A stretch of 20,574 nucleotides of DNA from Promethearchaeota archaeon (GCA_016839655.1 JAEOTW010000143.1:1-20574), one strand, 5' to 3'. Shown: positions 5,658 to 13,549, counted from the stretch's first letter. Program-made: numbers and translations. Notes: generated by a model from the letters alone, not told the origin.

Positions 5658-8072
5658 ATGAGACTTGACTTTCAAGAACAATTTGATGGTTGGCTTTTAG
5701 ATGTGTCCACTTATGGCAATGGAGTCATTCTTTGGGTTAAAACTGTAAAAGAACAACAAGTAATAAAAATTTTTCATGATTTCTGTCCTGAGTTTTTTGC
5801 TGTGCCCCAAAAACATGTTGGAAAAGATTTTAAAAGATTAAAGCAGATTCTTAAATCCCACCATAATATAAAAGAAGTCAGAATCTGTGAGAAATATGTG
5901 ACACTCGAGGATCATGAAAAAACAAAAATATTTGGAGTTTCTGTAGTCAAACCTTCGGTTTTTAAGAAGACAATCAAAGAAATCGATGAAATCGGCTTTT
6001 TTACTTTGTATAACACTGATCTTCCAATCTCTCAAATGTATTTCTATGTAAATGACCTGTTTCCGATGTCTCTTTGCAATTTTAGAGTCAAAACCGAAAA
6101 TAAGGGAAGAGGTGGAACACTTGAAATGCGCTTGATATCATTAGAATTAAATGATGACAATGAAGAACTGTTTTACGAATTACCTCCTCTAAAAGCTGTA
6201 TGGCTGGATATTAAAGTACAGCAGCGTGGAATGAAATCATATTTTAATGACCCTCTACTATATGCTGAAGTCAGCATTGTTGAAAAAGATGAGAAGGCTA
6301 ACATTCCAAGAGCAGATGGGCAGAAAAGAAAAAAGATTTTAATCGATAAAGCTGATGAAGCTGAAACTATTAAGACAATAAGCAAAGTAATCGAGCGATT
6401 GGATCCTGACATTATATTAACACATGGAGGAGATGAATTCGTATTCCCTTACTTAGCTACTCGGGCATCAGTGAATCGAGTATCAAAGGATCTATATTTC
6501 TCTCGTACTCGAACACCACTTAGAAATTGTATTTTTAATTTGTCAGGGAACTCAGAGCATTACATGTCTTATGGAATAATAATGAGACGCTCCAAAACTC
6601 AAGTTTACTTTACAGGGCGTTTTCATTTAGACACAACAACTTATGGGAGTTTACATTTTAGTGAGGGCAATATACCGGGAGTTATTGAAGTTGCAAGAGT
6701 GTCCCGAGTTCCTATGCAGAGATTATGTAGAGTTACAATAGGTGGTGCCCTGCAATCAATACAATACTATAATGCTTACAAACTAGATCATCTTATCCCG
6801 CCATTTAAGAAGAGCCCCGAGGGTTTTCGAAATGGTATGGATCTCATTGTCAATGATCGAGGGGGTCATATTTTTGAACCATTAATCGGAGTTTTTGAAC
6901 AAGTAGTAGAACTAGACTTTTCAAGTATGTATCCTTCCTTAATGGCCAACTTTAATATATCGTCCGAGACACTTAATTGTAAGTGCTGTAAAGATGATGG
7001 TACAGGAGTTAAAGTTCCTGGTACAAATTTTCATATCTGTTCTAAGCGAGAAGGAATCATTTCTAAATCCATTAGCTTACCTCTAAACAAACGGCTCTTT
7101 TATAAAGAATACAACAAGACTCATGATGATTTGCGTTACAAATTCACAGATATTGCATTAAAATGGGTGCTTGTTGTAAGTTTTGGATATTTAGGATTCA
7201 AAAATGCTCGTTTTGGTAAAATTGAGGCGCATCAAACGGTTTGTGCTTTTGCTCGCGAATTTCTTTTAAGATCCGCTGAGATTGCAAAAAAATATAGCTG
7301 TAAAATAGTTCATGGAATTGTTGATTCAATGTGGCTTCAAGATACGAAAGGAAGAACTCCAGAGGAATTTGAAACCATAACAAAGAAAATTGCTGAGGAA
7401 ATCTCGGAAAGTACTGGCATTCCAATGAGTTGGGACGGCCAATTTAATTTCATCGTCTTTTTACCTTCTCGAGCTGAACCAGATGTTCCTGCTCTCAGTC
7501 ATTATTGGGGTATAAAAAATAATGGTGAGGTGAAGGTGAGAGGTATTGAAGTGAGGCGCAGAGACATGCCCAAAATTGTGAAAGATGCTCAATATGCCTT
7601 TATTGACGTATTTCAAGGTGCAAAAACCGTTGACGAGTTCATGGAAAGAATTCCCGAAGCAAAAAAAAAACTTTTTGAATATGTTGAAAGAACCTACGCG
7701 GGAAAAGTATCAAAAGATGAGCTAACGATAAAACAAAAGATTTCTCGACGACCTAATCAATACAAAGTGAATAGCTATCAAGCAGTTGCTGCTAGGCAGT
7801 TAGAACGATCGGGTGTAATTGCGTCCGCAGGAAAGAATGTTAGATATATTATCCTTAATGCTGATGCGGATCCGAATTTTCCTGAAAAGAAAGTTATCCT
7901 TTCAGCTCTATATGATGAAAAAAAACATGAATATGATAGAAAGAAGTATGTAGAACTTTTGAAAAGAGCTTTTGAAAATATATTTCCCTTTGAATTTCCA
8001 GAACTTGAGGAATTACTCACGTCTGATTATAATAAGAAATCTCTCCAAAAAGACCTATCATGTTTTATTTAA
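5658..8072 (+). CDS. polB: Family-B DNA polymerase with degenerate proofreading domain
   Basis: 804 residues, the usual length for archaeal PolB. Polymerase motif A is intact: D420 in LDFSSMYPS. Motif B is divergent: K502 is kept, but the usual NSxYG reads VVSFGY (506-511), followed by LGFKNARFG. Motif C reads HGIVDS (552-557): the second catalytic aspartate D556 is kept and the first is I554. The C-terminal KVRGIE segment (KxRG motif) is present. The exonuclease motifs are broken: Exo I DIE is D184-I-K186, Exo II carries V262 in place of aspartate (GGDEFVFPYL), and the Exo III YxxxD is not recognisable. Cysteines 441, 443, 444 and 461 lie between motifs A and B and may bind zinc. The likely role is non-proofreading synthesis, perhaps repair or translesion. 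It follows the coupled small protein by one base. Confidence 0.9.
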   Translation: MRLDFQEQFDGWLLDVSTYGNGVILWVKTVKEQQVIKIFHDFCPEFFAVPQKHVGKDFKRLKQILKSHHNIKEVRICEKYVTLEDHEKTKIFGVSVVKPSVFKKTIKEIDEIGFFTLYNTDLPISQMYFYVNDLFPMSLCNFRVKTENKGRGGTLEMRLISLELNDDNEELFYELPPLKAVWLDIKVQQRGMKSYFNDPLLYAEVSIVEKDEKANIPRADGQKRKKILIDKADEAETIKTISKVIERLDPDIILTHGGDEFVFPYLATRASVNRVSKDLYFSRTRTPLRNCIFNLSGNSEHYMSYGIIMRRSKTQVYFTGRFHLDTTTYGSLHFSEGNIPGVIEVARVSRVPMQRLCRVTIGGALQSIQYYNAYKLDHLIPPFKKSPEGFRNGMDLIVNDRGGHIFEPLIGVFEQVVELDFSSMYPSLMANFNISSETLNCKCCKDDGTGVKVPGTNFHICSKREGIISKSISLPLNKRLFYKEYNKTHDDLRYKFTDIALKWVLVVSFGYLGFKNARFGKIEAHQTVCAFAREFLLRSAEIAKKYSCKIVHGIVDSMWLQDTKGRTPEEFETITKKIAEEISESTGIPMSWDGQFNFIVFLPSRAEPDVPALSHYWGIKNNGEVKVRGIEVRRRDMPKIVKDAQYAFIDVFQGAKTVDEFMERIPEAKKKLFEYVERTYAGKVSKDELTIKQKISRRPNQYKVNSYQAVAARQLERSGVIASAGKNVRYIILNADADPNFPEKKVILSALYDEKKHEYDRKKYVELLKRAFENIFPFEFPELEELLTSDYNKKSLQKDLSCFI

Positions 8073-8101
8073 TTTATAGTTGAAAGCATCCATAGTAATA
8101 C

Positions 8102-8110
8102 TTTTTTTTT
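8102..8110 (+). terminator. T9 terminator after the DNA polymerase
   Basis: Nine consecutive T about 30 bases after the polymerase stop, with no hairpin, as expected for an archaeal intrinsic terminator. Confidence 0.5.
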
Positions 8111-8167
8111 CTTAATATGTAGATTCTAAAGAAAATCTTGACATAAGATTATCAAAAAAGGCATTAA

Positions 8168-8180
8168 TTTAAATTTAAAT
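8168..8180 (+). promoter_or_regulatory. TATA box of the flavin-reductase-like gene
   Basis: TTTAAATTTAAAT is centred about 21 bases before the ATG at 8195. This places transcription start almost at the start codon, so the mRNA is probably leaderless. Confidence 0.55.
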
Positions 8181-8194
8181 TGATATAGCTCTGT

Positions 8195-8770
8195 ATGAGT
8201 AAAATAAAAATTGATCAGAGATTCTCTCCATATCAAATGCCATGTGCAATAATTGGCACAATAGTAGAAGGAAAACCAAATTTTATGCTATGTACTTGGT
8301 TAAGCCGAGTAAATAGAAACCCTCCCGTATGGATGGTCTCTATTAACAAAAAACACTACTCTATGAATGGTATCAAATTGAATAGCAATTTTAGTATAAA
8401 TTTTCCTTCAATAGAGCTTATTATGAAGATGGATTATATAGGGATCACCTCGGGAAAGGAAAAAGATAAATCTTCATTATTCAATATGTTTTATGGAGAT
8501 ACAGAAGTTCCTATGATTATGGATTGTCCATTAACTATTGAGTTATCTGTTAAAGATCTTATTGAGTTATCAGATCATTTTATAGTTTTAGGAACAGCAA
8601 TAAACTCTTATTTTGAAGAAAAATGTCAGACATATGGATTCCCAGATATAAAAAAGATGAAACCAATAATTTATACTGGTGTAGAGAAGAACCAAACATA
8701 TTGGTCGGTGGGTGAAAAGGTAGGAGATGCTTTTAAACTAGGAAAAGAATATAAAGATTCAAATAATTAA
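8195..8770 (+). CDS. Flavin-reductase-like FMN-binding split-barrel protein
   Basis: 191 residues. The N-terminus (QRFSPYQMPCAIIGTIVEGKPNFM, then LCTWLSRVNRNPPVWMVSI) and the NGIKLNSNFSINFPS segment are characteristic of the flavin reductase / FMN-binding split-barrel family, in which NFSIN-type motifs contact the flavin. The segment SGKEKDKSSLF follows, and PLTIELSVKDLIELSDHFIVLGTAINSYF forms the later barrel strands. In archaea such proteins act as NAD(P)H:flavin oxidoreductases or flavoredoxins in electron transfer. The partner cannot be read here. It appears to be a single-gene transcript with its own promoter, convergent with the 5-TM gene 13 bases away. Confidence 0.85.
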   Translation: MSKIKIDQRFSPYQMPCAIIGTIVEGKPNFMLCTWLSRVNRNPPVWMVSINKKHYSMNGIKLNSNFSINFPSIELIMKMDYIGITSGKEKDKSSLFNMFYGDTEVPMIMDCPLTIELSVKDLIELSDHFIVLGTAINSYFEEKCQTYGFPDIKKMKPIIYTGVEKNQTYWSVGEKVGDAFKLGKEYKDSNN

Positions 8771-8783
8771 AATAAAAAAAGGA

Positions 8784-9338
8784 TTAGGGAATTAATGGGA
8801 TTACCTCAAAAAATTCGAGTAAGATTATTATCAAACAGATTAATTCCATCAATATCCAAATATTACGCTTTAGACTTCTAATTGCTCCTAATGGTTTACC
8901 CGCATAATTAATGATATTATATATAAATATAATTGCCCATGCAGTTCCTAGAAATGTAATTGGGAGGATTACTGTAATTAGCACACGACCCAGATAGTTT
9001 AATAGATATCCATAGCCTAGAATTGAAAATCCTGTTATAACTAATGTGAAACCGAATCCAAATGAATATTCCGCATAAGATACAAAGCGATTTATTCGTT
9101 TTTCTGATACATTCCCTTGATTAGCTTCAAATTGAGCTTTAGAATTAGTTGTAACAGAGTTAACAAAAAAGATAAAAGATACCATTAATAAAAATGTAGA
9201 TGTAACAATACCGTTTGGAAAAGGAGGTGGAATTTGCCATATTAAAGCGAGAATCGTTAAAACAGCTCCAATCATGACAGTACTCAATACTATCCAATCT
9301 CTTACATTTATTTTTTGTTTGCGTTCTTCTTCACTCAT
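8784..9338 (-). CDS. Five-transmembrane protein of unknown function
   Basis: 184 residues. A charged N-terminus (MSEEERKQKINVRD) is followed by hydrophobic segments at about 15-36, 42-63, 88-112, 117-142 and 160-182. A polar loop (about 64-87, TTNSKAQFEANQGNVSEKR) separates segments 2 and 3. No conserved motif is recognised, so no function is offered. It lies downstream of the GyrI-like gene on the same strand, but a strong T-rich terminator and its own TATA-like element (about 9385-9394) argue for separate transcription. The start is ATG. Confidence 0.65.
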   Translation of the reverse strand: MSEEERKQKINVRDWIVLSTVMIGAVLTILALIWQIPPPFPNGIVTSTFLLMVSFIFFVNSVTTNSKAQFEANQGNVSEKRINRFVSYAEYSFGFGFTLVITGFSILGYGYLLNYLGRVLITVILPITFLGTAWAIIFIYNIINYAGKPLGAIRSLKRNIWILMELICLIIILLEFFEVIPLIP

Positions 9339-9416
9339 GTTCTTAATCTCAAAAATTTTAGTTAATTAAATTTACTTGAGACTTAAAATTTAAAGATTAT
9401 GATACAATCTATCAAC

Positions 9417-9432
9417 AAAAAAATAAAAAAAA
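9417..9432 (-). terminator. T-rich terminator of the four-Cys/GyrI operon
   Basis: On the minus strand this is T8-A-T7, beginning 12 bases after the stop codon of the GyrI-like gene, with no hairpin. It is one of the clearest archaeal-style terminators in the window. Confidence 0.6.
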
Positions 9433-9443
9433 GAAGTAAAAGA

Positions 9444-10067
9444 TTATTTAAAAGGCTGTCTAATGACAGTTTTCATGTTTTCTGGTTTAGCCTTTCGTGG
9501 GTCGCTAAGATAGATTTCATGATGTTTTAGATTATACCCATCAAAAGTACCATTACTAGATTTAATATATTTATGTACTTTTTCAACAGTAGGACCTTCT
9601 TCAGAATATGGTCCAATATGCATTATTTGCGCTACTCTTCCTTCCTTATATTTTTCAAGTCGGATTTTTGATATTACATTCCTGAGCTCTGGTTTTTTTT
9701 CTATTGTACTTTCAATTGCCTCGTTTATTATGTCTTGAGTTATCCAATCGGGTTGCATTATCATCATTGTCCATTTCCATTTATCTCTATTTCCTTCTGT
9801 AAAATCTTCCATGTCGTCAGCCCACCAGAGTCCTTCTAAAGGAGGAACAACATAATCCTTACCTTTTGCTTTACTTAAAAATTTTGTCTTAAAAGCTATT
9901 GGATATAAAGCAACAAGAGCGTCTAAATATTCTTTAGAATCTCCTGGTGAACCCATTCCATCAATCATTAAGAATTGCATTTCAGGGACTTCTATTTCTA
10001 CAACTTCTTTTGTACTTGGTAAATAGAAATCTTTCATAGTTTTTTTAAAATCTATTTTTGTTGGCAT
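9444..10067 (-). CDS. GyrI-like small-molecule-binding domain protein
   Basis: 207 residues, a stand-alone GyrI-like (SOUL/BacR effector-type) protein. The landmarks are VEIEVPEMQFLMIDGMGSPG (23-42), PPLEGLWWADDMEDF (75-89), KWKWTMMIMQPDWIT (96-110), HIGPYSEEGPT (150-160) and HHEIYLSDPRKA (182-193), which match the conserved blocks of single-domain GyrI-like proteins. This fold binds hydrophobic or cationic small molecules; some stand-alone members have been reported to hydrolyse cyclopropanoid toxins. No DNA-binding domain is attached. It follows the 43-residue four-cysteine gene by 29 bases on the same strand. The divergent TrmB-like gene and shared operator suggest the pair is induced by a ligand. 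Confidence 0.9.
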   Translation of the reverse strand: MPTKIDFKKTMKDFYLPSTKEVVEIEVPEMQFLMIDGMGSPGDSKEYLDALVALYPIAFKTKFLSKAKGKDYVVPPLEGLWWADDMEDFTEGNRDKWKWTMMIMQPDWITQDIINEAIESTIEKKPELRNVISKIRLEKYKEGRVAQIMHIGPYSEEGPTVEKVHKYIKSSNGTFDGYNLKHHEIYLSDPRKAKPENMKTVIRQPFK

Positions 10068-10096
10068 TAATATCCCTTTTTTCTTTTTAATTATTA

Positions 10097-10228
10097 TTAA
10101 TCTCTGGGTTGAAAAGAATTAGCAGGACAGTTTGCTGTATCTAAAGTTGCCGGAACTTCATGTCCAAAACAATCCCCTTTTGTATCATCTATAGGTTTAT
10201 AAAATTTACAATCTTTGCATTGAGCCAT
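10097..10228 (-). CDS. 43-residue four-cysteine protein, BssB/BssC-like
   Basis: A short ORF from ATG 10228 to TAA. The product starts MAQCKDCKFYKP, continues with GDCFGHEVPA and ends with NCPANSFQPRD. The cysteines are C4, C7, C20 and C34. The CxxCKFY, GDCFGHEV and CP-FQPR blocks resemble the small iron-sulphur subunits of benzylsuccinate synthase (BssB/BssC) and related stand-alone proteins, where four cysteines hold a HiPIP-like [4Fe-4S] cluster. No glycyl-radical enzyme is encoded in the window, so a role as a radical-enzyme subunit is not supported locally. It is the first gene of the operon with the GyrI-like gene. A redox-sensitive or metal-binding accessory protein is the likely reading. 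The leader is only about 20 bases. Confidence 0.75.
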   Translation of the reverse strand: MAQCKDCKFYKPIDDTKGDCFGHEVPATLDTANCPANSFQPRD

Positions 10229-10267
10229 TCTCTTACCACATTAAAATTATTTTTTTAGGTATTAAGA

Positions 10268-10275
10268 ATATATAT
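10268..10275 (-). promoter_or_regulatory. TATA box of the four-Cys/GyrI operon
   Basis: The minus-strand CATATATATT lies about 40-47 bases before the ATG at 10228, giving a leader near 20 bases. The left TTTGTGACA half-site directly abuts its upstream (BRE) side. Confidence 0.5.
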
Positions 10276-10276
10276 G

Positions 10277-10334
10277 ATTTGTGACAATAAGAAACTTATT
10301 GTCTTACAAAAACTATTTAAATTATGTCACAAAT
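10277..10334. promoter_or_regulatory. Divergent operator with three TTTGTGACA-type half-sites
   Basis: ATTTGTGACA (10277-10286) is matched by its exact reverse complement TGTCACAAAT (10325-10334). Inside, GACAATAAG (10283-10291) and CTTATTGTC (10295-10303) form a perfect 9-bp palindrome with an AAA centre, and the right arm continues into TTACAAAA, a third, imperfect half-site. The outer copies sit at the BRE of the minus-strand TATA and just downstream of the plus-strand TATA. This is what a repressor controlling both directions would need; the adjacent TrmB-like protein is the obvious candidate. Confidence 0.65.
10314..10322 (+). promoter_or_regulatory. TATA box of the TrmB-like gene
   Basis: TATTTAAAT lies 52-60 bases before the ATG at 10374. 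A TGTCACAAAT half-site follows within 3 bases, overlapping the region occupied by the polymerase. Confidence 0.5.
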
Positions 10335-10373
10335 TATTCTAATAACTACAAATAATAAATATCTCATTATAAG

Positions 10374-11387
10374 ATGAACTCCCATATTCTCTCTTTTCTT
10401 AAAGAGATTGGATTTTCTGATATTCAAATAGATATATACAATTTTTTTTTACTGCATAAATCTGGAACAATAAATAATATTAAAACAGAACTGAATTATT
10501 CTTACACTCAAGTATATCATAACCTCCTTTATTTAGAAGAAAAGAACCTTGTAGAATCCTCAACAGATTCAAAACCAAAATTATTTTTTAGGATTAATCC
10601 AAAAATAGCATTAACTGAATTGGTAAATAAGAAATTTGTGAATTTTAAAAAAGAGATTGAGAAAATCGATGAAGAACTTAAAGTTCAAGAAAGTAAATTT
10701 GGTAGATGTCTGAAGGATGTTAGTTTTTACCATTATTCTGATATTAATCTTGCTTATGAAAACTTTTACAGCTTATTTGAAACTACTCAGAAGGAAATTA
10801 TACTAACCTCTTTACCACCTTCTATGCTGAAAAGAATAGAACCAAGTCTTTATGAAGCGTATAAGAGGGGGATCCAAATTAAGATCTATTTCTCACTAGC
10901 AGATTTTGAAGTAATCTCTAACTATTTTGAAATTATAACAGATATTTTAAAGAAAATTAGAGTTGAAATAATTCAAACTGAACAAAAAACATGTCAAGTA
11001 ATTAAGTATAACGATGAAATTGTAAATATGGGAAATATTCTTTTAGATGAGTCTTATTTGAACTCGATAGTCTTTAAAGAAGATAAAGCATTTCATATTG
11101 ATGGTTTTCGAAGCCCTTTTGCAAAACAAGCTAAAAATTACCTAGAAGTATTAACAATCATAAAAAGAATAGAAATTGAATATCCTGAACCAATTAAAAA
11201 AATCTTGGATACGATAAAAGAATCAAAAACAATTAAAACTAGAGATCTCAGTAGTAAATCGAAAATGGGTGGTGCAAAATTAAAAGAAATCCTTGATTTT
11301 TTAATTGAAAAAGGTTTAATTGAAGAAACTGTTATAAAAGGAGCGACAGCCGGACGACCTAAACGGGTTTTTTCTATAATAAGTTAA
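10374..11387 (+). CDS. TrmB-like winged-helix transcriptional regulator
   Basis: 337 residues. Residues 1-75 are a TrmB-type winged helix: LKEIGFSDIQIDIYNFFLLHKSG, then the recognition-helix region YSYTQVYHNLLYLEEKNLV, then a wing with FFRINPKIAL. Residues 80-110 form a coiled coil (FKKEIEKIDEELKVQESKF). Residues 115-255 form a phospholipase-D-like effector domain (EIILTSLPPSML, then RGIQIKIYFS), as in TrmB/sugar-sensing regulators. The C-terminus (about 265-337) is a second winged helix (IKTRDLSSKSKMGGAKLKEILDFLIEKGLIEE, then GRPKRVFSI). TrmB proteins usually have one HTH, so the extra C-terminal wHTH is unusual. It is divergent from the four-Cys/GyrI operon and probably binds the shared operator. 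The ligand is unknown. Confidence 0.85.
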   Translation: MNSHILSFLKEIGFSDIQIDIYNFFLLHKSGTINNIKTELNYSYTQVYHNLLYLEEKNLVESSTDSKPKLFFRINPKIALTELVNKKFVNFKKEIEKIDEELKVQESKFGRCLKDVSFYHYSDINLAYENFYSLFETTQKEIILTSLPPSMLKRIEPSLYEAYKRGIQIKIYFSLADFEVISNYFEIITDILKKIRVEIIQTEQKTCQVIKYNDEIVNMGNILLDESYLNSIVFKEDKAFHIDGFRSPFAKQAKNYLEVLTIIKRIEIEYPEPIKKILDTIKESKTIKTRDLSSKSKMGGAKLKEILDFLIEKGLIEETVIKGATAGRPKRVFSIIS

Positions 11388-11599
11388 TAAGGATTCCTAT
11401 AAATTCAATAAGTTAATATTTTTGTCGGACACGTCCTGTCTAAAGAATAGATGAAAGTTTTCCCTTAAATTTCTTTACTAAAATGACTTTTTTGTTCTTT
11501 TGGCACGTATTTTAGAATATAATGCTCACACCTATATAGACAAATTTGTATTATATTTTTGGTTTTTAGAAAACTGATACTCTGTATCGATTTATTTTA
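11388..11599. other. Intergenic region, no gene seen
   Basis: No ORF of note on either strand. A TATA-like TATTATATTT at 11549-11558 could serve the small ORF at 11600. A short GGAC-AC-GTCC symmetry near 11430 is too small to interpret. Confidence 0.4.
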
Positions 11600-11779
11600 A
11601 TGAAATATGAAGTCTATATTATGTCGAAAGCAGTTTCCTATTATGATTGGGAATTATCATTTAAGAGTAAGTCTGATAAGGATCAGATTGATCATAAAGG
11701 ATTTGTCAATTCTATAGGAATGTCAGAAAATAATTTTAAAGATTTTATAAAAAAATGGAAAGAAACAAATCTTTCTTAA
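11600..11779 (+). CDS. Hypothetical 59-residue protein
   Basis: An ATG-to-TAA ORF with a TATA-like element about 45 bases upstream. The product begins MKYEVYIMSKAVSYYDWE, has a polar middle (SKSDKDQIDHKGF) and ends in a lysine-rich helix (NNFKDFIKKWKETNLS). It has no cysteines, membrane segment or recognised motif. A second in-frame ATG at codon 8 is equally possible. It is convergent with the acyl-CoA synthetase gene, leaving 19 bases between the stops. Being short, it could be a chance ORF, but no competing frame is visible and its composition is protein-like. Confidence 0.45.
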   Translation: MKYEVYIMSKAVSYYDWELSFKSKSDKDQIDHKGFVNSIGMSENNFKDFIKKWKETNLS

Positions 11780-11798
11780 ATAATTTTAGAAATTTATT

Positions 11799-13484
11799 TT
11801 AAACTTCTTCTCCTCGTCTCTTAGCTTCAATATCTTTTAATTCCTTCCTTTGTACTTTTCCAACTAGAGTTTCAGGAAGTTCCTTTCTAAATTCTATGAA
11901 TTTTGGAACTTTATACGGTGCAACTATTTTACTACAGAAGTTTTTTATTTCATTCCCCAATTCTTCACTTTCATTATAACCATCTTTTAAAACGATAAAT
12001 GCTTTAACTTTTTCACTACCAGAAATTTTAGGGTCCGGTAAACCTATTACAGATGCATTCTCAATAGCTTCATGTTCAAATAAAACATCTTCAAGTTCTC
12101 GTGGATATACTTTAAAACCGCTGACGTTTATCATATCTTTCTTTCTATCAACAATATACAAATAACCATCTTCATCTAGTTTACCGATATCGCCAGTAAG
12201 CACCCATTCTCCTTTCAATTGACCAGCAGTCTCTTCTGGTTTATTCCAATAACCCTTAAAAACTTGAGGTCCTTTAATCATTATTTCTCCTTCCTCACCT
12301 AAGGGAACAATCTTAGTATAATCATCAATATCAACAATCTTTACCTCTGTATCGGGAATTGCTAATCCTACTGATCCGACTTTTCTAACGCTATCTACTG
12401 GATTACTATGGGTTACTGGTGAAGTTTCAGTCATACCATATCCTTCAATTATTTTTCCTCCAGTTCTTTCTTCAAATTCCCTTAAAACCTCGGGAGGCAT
12501 GGGAGCAGCACCTGTATTACATATTCTAATTGATCTTAGATCTTTAGCGTAATCTTCAATATCATCTCTTTCTAATAACCTCATGTACATTGTTGGTACA
12601 CCCGGAAAAAAAGTCGGTTTTGTTGATCGAATAACTTCAAATAAGGATTTTTGATCTCTTGCGTCAGGATTCAAGGCTAATGTAGAGCCAAAGTATATTT
12701 GCGTGTTCATACAAACTGTCATACCATAGATATGAAATAATGGTAAATTAGTTAGCATTGTTTCTTTTCCTTTTTTCAAATTATGACCCACCCAATTGGC
12801 TAGAGCAACAGAATTTGACACAATATTATAATGTGTTAGCATAGCTCCCTTGGGTAAACCTGTAGTACCTCCAGTATATTGTAAAATAGCTACGTCTTCT
12901 TTCGCATTAATCTCAAACTGAGGAGGATTAGGTTTAGTTTTATCAATCAAATTTAAAAATTGAATAGTACCTGCTATTTCTGGGGGGTTTCTAGGAGCTA
13001 ATGGAGCATAATCTAATACATTAGTTATAATTACATGTCTTAGCCGTGTTCTTTCTTTAATTTTATTGATTTTATCAAGTTGAGTATCCCAAGCAATAAT
13101 AATTTCTGCTCCGGAATCATTTAATTGATAAGCTAATTCATGTTCAGTATGGAGAACACTGCATGCTGTAACAATTCCGCCTGCTTTTAAAATTCCATAA
13201 AAACTGAACAAAAATTGTGGAAAGTTAGGGATCATAATTCCAACAACATCCCCCTTTTTTAATCCTAAATTTACAAGTGCTGTCGCTAATCTCTCAGAAA
13301 TGTCTTTGAATTTTTTATACGAAATTTTATTTTTGAGAAACCAAATAGCAGTTCTACTACCAAAGTTTTCTGTACTGTCATCTAGAAATTTATAAATGTT
13401 CATTTCTGGATATTCTATGTGAGCGGGAACACCTTCATCATAAAACTTTACCCAGGGTTTTTCAGCATAAGGATTTTCACTCAT
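11799..13484 (-). CDS. Long-chain fatty-acid-type acyl-CoA synthetase (AMP-forming)
   Basis: 561 residues, full length for FadD-type ligases. In order: YTGGTTGLPKGAMLTHYN (203-220, ATP P-loop), NLPLFHIYGM (246-255), GYGMTETSP (348-356, adenylate binding), LTGDIGKLDEDGYLYIVDRKKDMI (429-452, hinge and fatty-acyl signature), and GKVQRKEL (542-549) with K543 as the expected catalytic lysine. All catalytic motifs are intact, so it should be active: acid + ATP + CoA to acyl-CoA + AMP + PPi. It has its own palindromic TATA and a GAGGTG ribosome-binding site. It is the last gene in line after the LIV-type transporter and HEAT protein, which suggests, without proving, that it activates an imported or transamination-derived acid. 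Confidence 0.93.
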   Translation of the reverse strand: MSENPYAEKPWVKFYDEGVPAHIEYPEMNIYKFLDDSTENFGSRTAIWFLKNKISYKKFKDISERLATALVNLGLKKGDVVGIMIPNFPQFLFSFYGILKAGGIVTACSVLHTEHELAYQLNDSGAEIIIAWDTQLDKINKIKERTRLRHVIITNVLDYAPLAPRNPPEIAGTIQFLNLIDKTKPNPPQFEINAKEDVAILQYTGGTTGLPKGAMLTHYNIVSNSVALANWVGHNLKKGKETMLTNLPLFHIYGMTVCMNTQIYFGSTLALNPDARDQKSLFEVIRSTKPTFFPGVPTMYMRLLERDDIEDYAKDLRSIRICNTGAAPMPPEVLREFEERTGGKIIEGYGMTETSPVTHSNPVDSVRKVGSVGLAIPDTEVKIVDIDDYTKIVPLGEEGEIMIKGPQVFKGYWNKPEETAGQLKGEWVLTGDIGKLDEDGYLYIVDRKKDMINVSGFKVYPRELEDVLFEHEAIENASVIGLPDPKISGSEKVKAFIVLKDGYNESEELGNEIKNFCSKIVAPYKVPKFIEFRKELPETLVGKVQRKELKDIEAKRRGEEV

Positions 13485-13494
13485 TTATCATTAA

Positions 13495-13500
13495 CACCTC
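13495..13500 (-). promoter_or_regulatory. Ribosome-binding site of the acyl-CoA synthetase
   Basis: GAGGTG on the minus strand, 10 bases before the ATG at 13484; it supports that start. Confidence 0.5.
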
Positions 13501-13516
13501 TAATATTTATGATCCT

Positions 13517-13528
13517 ATTTTATAAAAT
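13517..13528 (-). promoter_or_regulatory. TATA box of the acyl-CoA synthetase
   Basis: ATTTTATAAAAT, a perfect 12-base palindrome, is 33-44 bases before the start codon. It would let the ligase be transcribed independently of the HEAT/transporter genes. Confidence 0.45.
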
Positions 13529-13549
13529 AATTTTATTAATATTTTTAAA

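Noticed and set aside
11427..11437. GGAC-AC-GTCC symmetry in the intergenic region
   Set aside because: Arms of only four bases with no promoter alignment; likely chance.
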